From: Ktedonosporobacter rubrisoli
GTDB taxonomy: Bacteria > Chloroflexota > Ktedonobacteria > Ktedonobacterales > Ktedonobacteraceae
Direction: 5' to 3'
DNA length: 64,000 nt
Assembly: GCF_004208415.1 (NCBI RefSeq)
Contig: NZ_CP035758.1
Span: 434,001 to 498,000, forward strand
A model generated the notes under the pieces. The model had not been told where the DNA came from. It searched no databases and saw only the letters and a program-made list of their open reading frames with translations. A program made the position numbers and the translations under genes. Shown here one piece after another: positions 36,513 to 45,397 of this stretch. Positions within the stretch are counted from its first letter, which is position 1, and each line of letters starts with the position of its first letter.

Positions 36513-37925
36513 ATGCACCAACTTGGCGCTAAAAATGTTCTCATAAGAACTCTTCTACTCTATATATGCATCGGACTACTAGGCACTGCTTGTGCGACTA
36601 ACGGGAGCAACGCCCAGACGAAAGCTCAACCATCTCAAACTGATCTTGTCTCCTCATGGATCAAGCAGCATGCCTATCCACTGGCGAACACTGAACCAGG
36701 AGGTAAGCTTAGCGACCTCAGCCCGGTGAACCAGATCATAGGCGACGCCAGGGTTATTGGCATTGGAGAAGCCACACATAACTCACACGAGTTCTCGACG
36801 ATAAAGCAGCGCATATTTGAAGATCTTGTACAAAACAAGGGATTTACTACGTTTGCCTTAGAGGCTGGCTGGGGAGCTGGTTTGCTGCTTGATGACTATG
36901 TGCTCTATGGCAAAGGAAATCTCAAAGAGATTATGCATAACGAGTTTGGCGAGGGTGGAGATCAGAGCCCCTGGATCTGGAATACCCAGGAATATATGAA
37001 CCTGCTGGAATGGATGCGCTCCTACAATGCCAGCCCCGCTCATCAGCAAAAATTGCGCTTCATGGGCGACGATGCAAGCTATCCGGGGCCGGTTGTGTAT
37101 GCGCGCGTAGAAGGCTATCTACAACAACATTTCCCAGCATTAGCTACCAAAGTTGAACAGCTCTATCAAGGGCTACATCAGGATAGCGGAACCAATGTAA
37201 GTAGCTATCTCCTTGAGCATATGCAGAAGATCCCGCTAGCAGAGCGGCAAAGGCAGGCAGAGCAGGCTCAGCAAGCCTATGATCTCTTACGTCAGCAAGA
37301 GTCCTCCTTTAAAGCAGATGCCGAACGCCAGCAATATAGCTGGATCTTACAAGGGGCACATATCATCGCGGAATCTGCAAAACTGTACTCATTTGACTAT
37401 ACGAAGCCAAACCAGAACGCTCAAGGTATGTTATATCGTGATTCCGAGATGGCCGAGAATATAGCATGGTGGAATAAACAGACTGGCGGCAAGATTCTCC
37501 TCTCAGCCCATAACGACCACATAGCCTATAAGAGCTTTATTCCTAAATTCTATCCCAAGGTACAGGGAGCATTTTTGCACGACCTCCTGGGAAAAGGCTA
37601 TCTCAATATCGGTTCCAGTTTCTTTGAAGGTTCGTTCAATGCCCTGGATGCGAGCGGAAAGGCTGCAAAGCCGCAGGTCTTTACGCTAGGAGGAGCTCGA
37701 CCAGATAGCTACGAGGGAGTACTTGGTAAAGTGAACATTTCTAATTATCTCCTTGATCTCCATGCTGCTCCCCCTCAAGTAAGTTCCTGGTTCCGTCAAG
37801 CGCGCCCGGTTTACGATATCGGGGCCGCTTATCAAGCTGGTCAGGACTACTCGACTGGCTCTCTAGGAGATTCGTTTGACATCGTGCTCCATATCCAGCA
37901 CGTTACACCTTCTCATTTGCTTTAA
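36513..37925 (+). CDS. Erythromycin esterase-family lipoprotein
   Basis: At 470 residues, an N-terminal signal (LIRTLLLYICIGLLGTAC) with a possible lipobox Cys is followed by an erythromycin-esterase domain. The catalytic-region motif VIGIGEATHNSHEF and the Glu/Asp-rich FALEAGWGAGLLLDDYV match EreA/EreB, which hydrolyse the macrolide lactone; AHNDHIAYKS lies later. Many family members are not macrolide esterases, and export to the envelope differs from cytosolic EreB. GAAAGG precedes the ATG. Confidence 0.85.
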   Translation: MHQLGAKNVLIRTLLLYICIGLLGTACATNGSNAQTKAQPSQTDLVSSWIKQHAYPLANTEPGGKLSDLSPVNQIIGDARVIGIGEATHNSHEFSTIKQRIFEDLVQNKGFTTFALEAGWGAGLLLDDYVLYGKGNLKEIMHNEFGEGGDQSPWIWNTQEYMNLLEWMRSYNASPAHQQKLRFMGDDASYPGPVVYARVEGYLQQHFPALATKVEQLYQGLHQDSGTNVSSYLLEHMQKIPLAERQRQAEQAQQAYDLLRQQESSFKADAERQQYSWILQGAHIIAESAKLYSFDYTKPNQNAQGMLYRDSEMAENIAWWNKQTGGKILLSAHNDHIAYKSFIPKFYPKVQGAFLHDLLGKGYLNIGSSFFEGSFNALDASGKAAKPQVFTLGGARPDSYEGVLGKVNISNYLLDLHAAPPQVSSWFRQARPVYDIGAAYQAGQDYSTGSLGDSFDIVLHIQHVTPSHLL

Positions 37926-38040
37926 GCAGGCGCGGATCAGAGTCAGGAGCCGATTTAAAACACATTGAAATTGCATAGCATCCGGGTGCTGAGAGGTTGT
38001 CCAGCATCCGGGCATTGTGTGCTCTGCAGGCCCTTTCGTC

Positions 38041-38074
38041 TCTAGCTATTGCTGTTTGTTTTGCAACAGCTAGA
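38041..38074 (+). terminator. Hairpin downstream of the esterase gene
   Basis: TCTAGCT pairs with AGCTAGA, extended by TTGC/GCAA across one mismatch, around a T-rich loop. It lies 115 nt after the esterase stop. A repeated GCATCCGGG motif (about 37978 and 38004) with a G-T-containing stem precedes it. Confidence 0.5.
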
Positions 38075-38186
38075 GAAACAGATATTATGAAAATAGCAAG
38101 ATTCGAGAAGTCGCGCTGATATTACCTGCCTATACTTAGAATGGCATTCCTTCAGTTATCTGAAATTGCATAGCAAGAGGAGAAAT

Positions 38187-38624
38187 ATGAGAGAACTTTT
38201 TGTGGATAAATCAGTGACGATAGCTGCTCCGGCCACAAAAGTATGGGAAGTACTGACCAGGCCTGAATATGCGCGGGAATGGGTAAGGCTCTGGTGGCCC
38301 GACTTCGCTCTTTTAGAGTCGGACTGGCAAACAGGTAGCTCAGTAATCTGGCAGCTTGCTGATGGTACAGTTGGTTCGCAAGGCACAATCTCTCTTGCGC
38401 AGCCATATACGCTCCTGAGCTTCAGTTTTCAAGTCAACAATCCATACTTAATCAAGCAAGAAGAAATCACGTACCGGCTTGACGAGCAAGATGGCCATAC
38501 CCATCTCTCCGTCACAGTCGGAAACTTTGGAGATACGCCTGAACATGAAGCATGTTATCCAGGCGCGCTGCAAAGCTGGGAAACCTCTCTGCCAAAGATC
38601 AAAGAACTTGCGGAAAGCAGGTAG
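38187..38624 (+). CDS. SRPBCC/AHSA1-family protein
   Basis: The 145-residue helix-grip protein starts VDKSVTIAAPATKVWEVLTRPEYAREW and ends in a long helix (GALQSWETSLPKIKELAESR), the standard AHSA1-like fold that binds hydrophobic ligands. AGAGGAG 4 nt before the ATG at 38187 overrides the longer frame. It converges with the esterase-like gene 8 bp away. Confidence 0.85.
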   Translation: MRELFVDKSVTIAAPATKVWEVLTRPEYAREWVRLWWPDFALLESDWQTGSSVIWQLADGTVGSQGTISLAQPYTLLSFSFQVNNPYLIKQEEITYRLDEQDGHTHLSVTVGNFGDTPEHEACYPGALQSWETSLPKIKELAESR

Positions 38625-38631
38625 CTCGCAA

Positions 38632-39456
38632 TTACGGAGCAAGGTGAGTCGCCAGGAAGGCCAGCGTGGCCTTGATAATTTCGTGCGTGCGAGCATCGTT
38701 ATTGAGAATATCAAAGCCATGCACGCCTGTTGGATGATTCATTAAGGTGAGCGGTACGTTGCGCCGGCAGGCCAGCATAACAAATTCGTCGAGAATCTCG
38801 TTAAGGAAGGGGCGATCCTGTCCGGCGCGCGCGATGAACAAAGGCGCAACCTTTGCCGCATCGGCGCAGCTCAAGAGATAGTCTGGCGAATAAACTCTTA
38901 CTATCTCTTCCTCTTCAGGACTAAAATGAAAATATTTGTGGTTCAATAGCGTCATGCCCCCATAATAAGCCACAAGGCAGCGAATATAGGCCTGAGTGCC
39001 GCGTAAGGCTGCGCTTAAACCATAGAGAGCGCCGCTTGAACAACACCATATCCCTAGCGCGCGCGGATCAATTCCCAGGGCCGTTCCCTGCTGCTGCACA
39101 AAGGCGAACAGGTCCGATACATCGCGGCCGACCGAGGTAATCCTCCGATAATTATCATCGGAGCGATGCTGGAAGAGAACAGCAATCAAGCCAGAGGCGG
39201 CAATCAACCTGCACCAGGAGACATATTGCAGATCCTCGCGTATATGCTCTACCTGGGCTTCTTGCGCGCCTCCATGCACAAGGATTACCGCAGATCGACA
39301 AGTAGCTGGCGGCATGTTAGGAGGATAGTAGATATCCAGCTTCAGGTCTTTACCCTCTACAGTCTTGTAGATGATATCTTTGCGCACCAATACTTGCTTC
39401 ATAGCGGGGAGTCGATAGACGACGTGCAGCTTATCCAGCTCTCTAGCCTCTCGCAT
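38632..39456 (-). CDS. Alpha/beta-hydrolase, acetyl-esterase-like
   Basis: The 274-residue hydrolase has an oxyanion HGG in ILVHGGAQEAQ, a nucleophile elbow GIWCCSSGALYG (a Cys replaces the first Gly of GxSxG), an Asp in FIARAGQDRP and a His in GVHGFD. It is similar to dienelactone hydrolase/BD-FAE-type esterases. No ribosome site is obvious. The substrate is unknown. Confidence 0.8.
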   Translation of the reverse strand: MREARELDKLHVVYRLPAMKQVLVRKDIIYKTVEGKDLKLDIYYPPNMPPATCRSAVILVHGGAQEAQVEHIREDLQYVSWCRLIAASGLIAVLFQHRSDDNYRRITSVGRDVSDLFAFVQQQGTALGIDPRALGIWCCSSGALYGLSAALRGTQAYIRCLVAYYGGMTLLNHKYFHFSPEEEEIVRVYSPDYLLSCADAAKVAPLFIARAGQDRPFLNEILDEFVMLACRRNVPLTLMNHPTGVHGFDILNNDARTHEIIKATLAFLATHLAP

Positions 39457-39653
39457 ACGTCTTTACAACCGTTCTTATGAAATAAATATCAGATACCACA
39501 CTATCGATCTAAATTCAGTATATGCGATCTTGTCCGAAAAAGCTGCGATCTAGTGCACAATACACAGCTTTGTCGAGAGCTCAGCTTTAAACCAGTCCCC
39601 ATTCCTGATCACCCGTGAGGCAAGGCTAACCACCAACATTGCGCAGAAAATTC

Positions 39654-40382
39654 TTACTGCACCCTTTCCTCTTTTACACGCGCTCCAGGCTGCGCCTGTC
39701 CTGAAGCGGTAATTTTTATGCTTAACTGACCAATAAAGGGGAGTTCATAGTATTTTCCACGCCAGGCTTGAATTATTCCTACAAACCAGACTACGCAGGT
39801 AAAGAGATTAAGCACCATGAGAAGAAGTGGAATGCCAACTTCGAGCAGGGTTTGAAAGATGTCGGTACTATGCTTAGGCAGCACCCGCATAGCTATCAGC
39901 AAAAGCAAGGAGAGGATATGAGAGCTGGCAAAAAAGAGAGTGGATTGCAGGCTGTGAAAGCGTACAAAACGATTTCCCTTATTGATTAAAAGAAAAATGA
40001 AGAGACCACTTAAGCAGCCAAGCACATAACTAAAGCTAGCCAGCAACCGTGAAAACTGATCAAGGATCTGTACCTGTGGCTCAAATAATTGGTAGTAGCT
40101 ATTTTCTGGCCTGGCGGGAAAAGTAGGGCTGGGCATATCAGAAATAAGCACTGGTATCGGTTCGCTCTCGCTGCGTGGGTCGGGAAGAAACCCCAGCTCC
40201 TGAGCGCTCTTTTCAAAGAGTTGACACAGCTTTTCGCGAAAATAGGGAGACGGCATGGCATGGCCACGCTCCCAGCGACTTATATTAACGGCATCAGTAC
40301 CGATCTGCTCAGCAACTCTTGCCTGTGACCAGCCGCGACTCTCTCTCTCTTGTCTAAGGCGATAATTAATAACTTTATTCAT
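39654..40382 (-). CDS. XRE HTH fused to a three-helix membrane domain
   Basis: Residues 1-65 form an XRE-type HTH (RESRGWSQARVAEQIGTDAVNISRWERG). A linker leads to a C-terminal membrane region with three helices (YVLGCLSGLFIFLLINKGN; ILSLLLLIAMRVL; IPLLLMVLNLFTCVVWFVGII) resembling DUF4870/Tic20-like domains (RFVRFHSLQSTLFF). A DNA-binding head tethered to the membrane could sense lipid or envelope state. It is divergent from the ABC exporter at 40623, a possible target. Confidence 0.85.
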   Translation of the reverse strand: MNKVINYRLRQERESRGWSQARVAEQIGTDAVNISRWERGHAMPSPYFREKLCQLFEKSAQELGFLPDPRSESEPIPVLISDMPSPTFPARPENSYYQLFEPQVQILDQFSRLLASFSYVLGCLSGLFIFLLINKGNRFVRFHSLQSTLFFASSHILSLLLLIAMRVLPKHSTDIFQTLLEVGIPLLLMVLNLFTCVVWFVGIIQAWRGKYYELPFIGQLSIKITASGQAQPGARVKEERVQ

Positions 40383-40502
40383 CCATGTAAACCTTTGTTG
40401 CTGACTAAATTATGACCATATCATAAAGCGCTTGTCCAGATGAAAGCAGCAAAAATGGTACTCATTGCTTACCAATACGATTTTAGCAGCCAAAAGTTAA
40501 GT

Positions 40503-40536
40503 ACTTGTCCAGTCTCCGGCAAGTATTCTTCATAGT
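40503..40536. repeat. 34-nt dispersed repeat, copy 2
   Basis: Partner of 36397-36430 (28 of 34 identical). It lies in the divergent region between the XRE-membrane gene and the ABC ATPase gene. On the minus strand it reads YEEYLPETGQVL in a short open frame. Confidence 0.5.
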
Positions 40537-40622
40537 ATTGCAACTCCTTGTCAGGCATACTTGAGCTCATAGATATACATTTAATAACTTTTTGATCATC
40601 TTCGACAAGGGTACAAGGAATT

Positions 40623-41525
40623 ATGAGACTAACTATAGAAAATGTTGGAAAAAAGTATCGCGGCGGTTTCTGGGGATTACAAGAGTTCAGCCTGGACCTG
40701 GGACCCGGGATTCTAGGGCTGCTCGGCCCCAACGGCGCCGGAAAATCGACGCTCATGCGCATTCTCGCCACGATTACAAAGGCAACTGAGGGAACGGTTA
40801 CCTGGAATGGGCTCAACATTGCGCACAAGCCAAATGAGCTGCGCGCAGTTCTGGGCTATCTGCCCCAGGACTTTGGCGTCTACCCCAATCTAAGCGCCCA
40901 AGAATTTCTAGAGTATATGGCCGCTATCAAAGGGCTAGAGGCCAGGGCCGCCCGCAAACGCATTGACGAATTACTGCAAAGCCTGAACCTGGCGAGTGCG
41001 CGTAAGCGGCAGCTTGGTGGTTATTCTGGAGGCATGCGCCAGCGTGTTGGGATCGCCCAGGCGCTGCTCAACGATCCACAACTATTGATAGTCGATGAGC
41101 CAACTGTGGGCCTGGACCCTGAGGAACGCGTGCGCTTCCGCAATCTGCTCACCGATCTCGCTGGTGAAAGAATAGTGCTTCTCTCTACCCATATTGTCTC
41201 GGACGTCGAGGCCACCGCAACCTCGATTGCCCTGGTTAATGAAGGGCACCTGCTTTTGCATGCTTCACCGGAGCAGCTCTTGCGCCAGGTCGAGAATAAA
41301 GTATGGGAGGTGGTAGTAAACAGTAACGATCTGCCCATGATGCGCAAGCACTATATGGTGAGTGGGACCTTACGCCGCAGCGATGGGGTGCATGTGCGCG
41401 TACTAGCCGAGGCTTCGCCGCTCTTTGGCGCAAAGCCCGTGCCACCAACGTTGGAAGATGCCTACCTCTATAACACTGCTCCCAATCGATCTCAGCTGGG
41501 ATTAGTTCATGGAGGTCAGGTATGA
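40623..41525 (+). CDS. ABC-2 type exporter ATPase
   Basis: The 300-residue ATPase has Walker A GPNGAGKST, a Q loop in LGYLPQDFGVYP, signature YSGGMRQRVGIAQAL, Walker B LLIVDEPTVGLDP and H-loop LSTHIVSD. A C-terminal extension (WEVVVNSNDLPMM onward) resembles that of drug or lipid exporters. It ends in an ATGA overlap with the permease gene. Confidence 0.92.
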   Translation: MRLTIENVGKKYRGGFWGLQEFSLDLGPGILGLLGPNGAGKSTLMRILATITKATEGTVTWNGLNIAHKPNELRAVLGYLPQDFGVYPNLSAQEFLEYMAAIKGLEARAARKRIDELLQSLNLASARKRQLGGYSGGMRQRVGIAQALLNDPQLLIVDEPTVGLDPEERVRFRNLLTDLAGERIVLLSTHIVSDVEATATSIALVNEGHLLLHASPEQLLRQVENKVWEVVVNSNDLPMMRKHYMVSGTLRRSDGVHVRVLAEASPLFGAKPVPPTLEDAYLYNTAPNRSQLGLVHGGQV

Positions 41526-43129
41526 CTCAGTTGCGCGCTCTCTACCATCTGGCGCGGGCCGATTTTCTCGAACGCACGCGGCGCTATAGCTTCTTTATCA
41601 CACTAGTTGTGACGATAGTAGCCGCTTACTTCTATCTGCCAGACAAAAATGCAGTGTATAGAACATTAAGCTTTGGTGCATATCGAGGCATTTATAACTC
41701 GGCCTGGGTAGGGATGCAAATAGGAGTTCTCACGGCTTTCTGGCTCTCTCTGGCAGGTTTTTATGTTGTCAAGAACACTATCGAACGCGATCAGCTAACG
41801 GGCGTTGGTCAGATTATTGCCACGACCCCACTAAGCAAGCCCATGTACACGCTGGGAAAGATGTTAAGCAATTTCGCGGTACTGGCTACGCTGGTTGGGG
41901 TGACGGCCCTTGCCGCAGGTATTATTCAGCTCATCAGGGCCGAAGATATGCATCTCGATCTCTGGACCCTTTTGAATCCTTTCCTGCTCCTTACCCTGCC
42001 GGCTATTGCCTTGCCGGCTGCGTTGGCAGTTCTGTTTGAGACTATTGCCTGGCTGCGCGGCAGCCTGGGTAATACTATCTACTTTATACTCTGTCTGGCT
42101 GGCTTGATCGCCTCGCAAAAGGGCACTTCTATCGCCGGCATGCCAATCACGCTTGATCCGTTCGGCTTCTCCATCCCTTTAAAACAACTCCATACCATCT
42201 TCCTACAAAAGTTTCCTGGTTTCGATGGTGAAGTCTCTATCGGTCTGACGGAAGTCGATAAGCCAGAGAAGCTACACTTTTTCATCTGGCAGGGTATACA
42301 CTGGACGGGAGATATTCTGCTTCAGCGCTTCTTCTGGCTGGCGCTGGCTATTGCCCTGGCCCTGCTGGCGGCGCTCTTCTTTACGCGCTTCGATCCAGCA
42401 CGCAGCATGCCGCCGCGCAAACGCCTGAGCAATTTCCTGGAAATGCGAAAAAATCAGATCGTTGCAGAACCGGAGCCAGCTCCAGTAGACATTCGCCTTA
42501 CGTCACTTGCCCACGCGCGGACACAAACGCGCTGGCTCACTGTGTTGATCGGTGAAGTTCTCATATTGCTAAAAGGGCTCTCGCCCTGGTGGTACGCGAT
42601 TACCCTGCTCCTCAATGTGGCAATGCTTATCGTACCTCCAGCTATTGCCCGAGGCGCGTTCTATCCGCTGGCCTGGATCTGGCCCTTGTTCATCTGGTCA
42701 GGCCTGGGCAGCCGGGAAATGCGCTTTCGCACCAATCAGCTGGTATTCTCAACGGCCCATCCTCTTTTGAGACAGTTTCCCATGCAATGCCTGGCAGCCG
42801 TGCTTTGCACACTATTGATGGCCAGTGGCATGCTCTTTCGTTTCCTCTTGCTGGGTGACCTCACCGGCCTGCTGGTCTTACTTGTAGGTGCGCTCTTTAT
42901 AGTTTCTCTGGCTATCGTTGCAGGCATATGGGTGGGCAATGGCCGTTTGTTTGAATTCATCTATCTGGCCTGGTGGTATGTTGGCCCGATGAATCATTTA
43001 TCGCCGCTTGACTATATGGGAACCGAGCCGGCAAGTTCGGCCGGGCTGCGCACGCTAGCCTATCTGCTACTTGCCGCGCTGTTTCTGGTCCTGGCTTTTA
43101 TCGGTCGCAAAAGGCAGCTTCAGATATGA
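41522..43129 (+). CDS. ABC-2 type permease
   Basis: This 535-residue membrane protein has about eleven helices in two halves, starting with a cytoplasmic ADFLERTRRYSFFITLVV. It overlaps the ATPase gene by 4 nt. A soluble loop (EMRKNQIVAEPEPAPVDIR) separates the halves. Together they form an exporter of unknown substrate. Confidence 0.88.
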   Translation: MTQLRALYHLARADFLERTRRYSFFITLVVTIVAAYFYLPDKNAVYRTLSFGAYRGIYNSAWVGMQIGVLTAFWLSLAGFYVVKNTIERDQLTGVGQIIATTPLSKPMYTLGKMLSNFAVLATLVGVTALAAGIIQLIRAEDMHLDLWTLLNPFLLLTLPAIALPAALAVLFETIAWLRGSLGNTIYFILCLAGLIASQKGTSIAGMPITLDPFGFSIPLKQLHTIFLQKFPGFDGEVSIGLTEVDKPEKLHFFIWQGIHWTGDILLQRFFWLALAIALALLAALFFTRFDPARSMPPRKRLSNFLEMRKNQIVAEPEPAPVDIRLTSLAHARTQTRWLTVLIGEVLILLKGLSPWWYAITLLLNVAMLIVPPAIARGAFYPLAWIWPLFIWSGLGSREMRFRTNQLVFSTAHPLLRQFPMQCLAAVLCTLLMASGMLFRFLLLGDLTGLLVLLVGALFIVSLAIVAGIWVGNGRLFEFIYLAWWYVGPMNHLSPLDYMGTEPASSAGLRTLAYLLLAALFLVLAFIGRKRQLQI

Positions 43130-43207
43130 GCCTGTCTGGCATTATAGCCTTTTCTATCAAGGAAAAATATTAGTACTCTGGCCTTTTCCAGCATAAGGAG
43201 ACAGTTT

Positions 43208-44071
43208 ATGAAGGATTGGCAAGCTCAATCGAAAATTTCTACGCGAAGAGCTTCGCGCTGCCTTTCGCTCATCTTCTTACTCTGCGCGATCCTGCTCATT
43301 GGAGGTGCCCTGGCAGCCTGTGATCTAGCCACAAACGTAAAAAGCACTATGAAACAAGTGAATACTTCTCTGCCTGAACGCTCATTCACCGTAGGCACAC
43401 AGGCCAGGCTGGTGTTTTCTACTGGCATCGCCGATGTCCAGATCCATTCTGGCAATAGCGACAAGATCACTGTCAATGCGAAGTTCTCGGCGATTGGCAT
43501 AGGCCTCGATTCCCAATTGGACTCCAACACAATGCAGATTGACACAAGCCAGAAAGGCGACACTGTTACTGTTAACGCCAAAGCTAATACGTCTGTTGTG
43601 GGCTCGGAGCACTTTAATGTTGCTATCACGGTCCCTCATTCCTGCGCTGTCGAGGTACACGATAGTACAGGCAAGGTTGAGGTTGAAGATGTAAGTGGAT
43701 CGCTTGCGATAAATACCGGTAGCAGCGATATACACGTAAGCAATGTTGATGGGCCAATGACAATTGAGAGTAACGATGGGCGCATCGAGCTTCAGAAGGC
43801 CAGCCTGAAGGGTCAGTCACGCTTGAAAACGAGTACCGGCGATATCAATTTTCACGGATCTCTAGATCCCCAGGGCAGCTATCAGGTGAAGACCCGCGAT
43901 GGCCGTATCACAATGAATTTGCCGCCTGATGCCGCCTTTAGCCTGAAGACCTCAAGCAATGATGGACGTATTCGCAACAGCTTTGACAGCAAAGAGGTGG
44001 GCAGCGAACCACGGGCCAGGCTAGAGATTCAGAGCAATACCGGGGATATCGCTGTAAAGAAAGAGGGGTAA
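43208..44071 (+). CDS. DUF4097-type beta-helical lipoprotein (copy 1)
   Basis: The 287-residue protein has a lipoprotein-like signal (LIFLLCAILLIGGALAAC) and a repeated beta-strand domain with SG/DG turns (STGKVEVEDVSGSLAINTGS; NDGRIELQKASLKGQSRLK) typical of DUF4097 adhesin-like parallel beta-helices. It lies 78 bp after the permease, so it may be co-transcribed. It probably faces the envelope. Confidence 0.8.
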   Translation: MKDWQAQSKISTRRASRCLSLIFLLCAILLIGGALAACDLATNVKSTMKQVNTSLPERSFTVGTQARLVFSTGIADVQIHSGNSDKITVNAKFSAIGIGLDSQLDSNTMQIDTSQKGDTVTVNAKANTSVVGSEHFNVAITVPHSCAVEVHDSTGKVEVEDVSGSLAINTGSSDIHVSNVDGPMTIESNDGRIELQKASLKGQSRLKTSTGDINFHGSLDPQGSYQVKTRDGRITMNLPPDAAFSLKTSSNDGRIRNSFDSKEVGSEPRARLEIQSNTGDIAVKKEG

Positions 44072-44102
44072 TTGCAGTCTGGCTGGCTCTTCCCAACCTG
44101 TG

Positions 44103-44131
44103 GGATGCCTGCCCAACGCGGGCGGGCATCC
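44103..44131 (+). terminator. Hairpin after DUF4097 copy 1
   Basis: GGATGCC and GGCATCC form the outer stem, extended by GCCC/GGGC around a short loop, followed by TCTTT. It would end the ABC-DUF4097 transcript. Confidence 0.6.
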
Positions 44132-44344
44132 TCTTTGGAGCCAGGGCCAGCACATAGAGAACATCTGGCTATTTTTATTTAAGCTTGCACTATGTTAAGA
44201 TATTCGCTCTATCGAACTGCGTGGCCCATTTAGTTCTGCCATCTCATAGCAGAGCTCACTAATTGAAATATAATTTCTACTAAAAAATGGTGTTGCAGCA
44301 AAAGTTCTCATAATCAATCTGTAAGTAAAAGGAGATAATAAATT

Positions 44345-45199
44345 ATGAAGGATTGGCCAGAGGTATTAAAAATTTCTCGCCGCCAGGCTACGCGGCGTTT
44401 CTCGCTCATCTTTCTGTCCTGCACGATCCTGCTCATTGGAAGCTTTCTGACATCCTGCAGCTCATCTCTAGGGGTGCAGCATGTCAGCAGTTCGCAGCCC
44501 ACGCGAACTTTTACTGTAGGAGCACAGGCCAAACTCGTCGTGAAGTCAGATCAGGCAAGTATTCATATTCATGCTGGCGACGCTGGCAAAATGACAGTCA
44601 ATGCCAGAATGTCGGCAACCGGTCTGGATATCGGCCCTAACTTAGACCCCAAATCCTTGAAGGTGAACACAGCCCAGAGCGGAGACACAGTTACCGTTGA
44701 CATCCAGACAGACCATACTGTGATCGCAGGCTCAAAAAGATTTAATATTGATATAACGATTCCACGCACAAGCACAGTAGAGACACACAGCGGGGCAGGA
44801 GACCTTGATATCAAAGGCGTTAGCGGCCAGCTTACTTTACAGGCTAGCAGTGGAGATATCCAGGCCTCAGATGTGGATGGACAGATCACGGTACAGACGA
44901 ACAGTGGCAACATTAATCTCGACCAAGCGAAGCTGAAGGGCCAATCTGCGCTGAAAGCTTCGAGCGGGACAATCCGCTTCACTGGCACATTAGATCCACA
45001 AGGAAGCTACCAGGTTCAAACGAGCAGCGGCAATGTGATTATGAATCTACCTGCCAGCGCCGCCTTTAGCTTGCAAACCTCGACCCATTCGGGAGATGTG
45101 CATAACGCCTTTAACAGCAAAGAAGTGGGGGGCGAGCCACGCGCAAAGCTAGCAATCCAGACTAGTAGCGGCGATATCACGTTAAAGAAAGAAGGCTGA
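44345..45199 (+). CDS. DUF4097-type beta-helical lipoprotein (copy 2)
   Basis: The 284-residue tandem paralogue of the preceding gene has an almost identical N-terminal context (MKDWP, SRRQATRRFSLIFLSC) and lipobox region GSFLTSC, then repeats of about 20 residues (SSGDIQASDVDGQITVQTNS; SSGTIRFTGTLDPQGSYQ). It has its own upstream region and terminator, so it may be regulated separately. Confidence 0.8.
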   Translation: MKDWPEVLKISRRQATRRFSLIFLSCTILLIGSFLTSCSSSLGVQHVSSSQPTRTFTVGAQAKLVVKSDQASIHIHAGDAGKMTVNARMSATGLDIGPNLDPKSLKVNTAQSGDTVTVDIQTDHTVIAGSKRFNIDITIPRTSTVETHSGAGDLDIKGVSGQLTLQASSGDIQASDVDGQITVQTNSGNINLDQAKLKGQSALKASSGTIRFTGTLDPQGSYQVQTSSGNVIMNLPASAAFSLQTSTHSGDVHNAFNSKEVGGEPRAKLAIQTSSGDITLKKEG

Positions 45200-45225
45200 T
45201 CACTTCTTTGACGTCCTTCTCTTGC

Positions 45226-45266
45226 AACTGGATGCCCGTTCATACCGAGCGGGTATCCAGTTTTTT
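45226..45266 (+). terminator. Rho-independent terminator
   Basis: AACTGGAT pairs with ATCCAGTT, extended by CCCG/CGGG, and is followed by six T. It lies 27 nt after the second DUF4097 gene. Confidence 0.8.
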
Positions 45267-45397
45267 GCAAAAACTTCTGAAAATAGTGTTCAATTCCAGC
45301 CTTGAGTGCCAGCGCTTTTCTCAATGGAAATAGCAAGACGCACACTAAACACTTGGGCCAGATGTATACTCAACAAATATCGCGTAGGCGGAACTGA

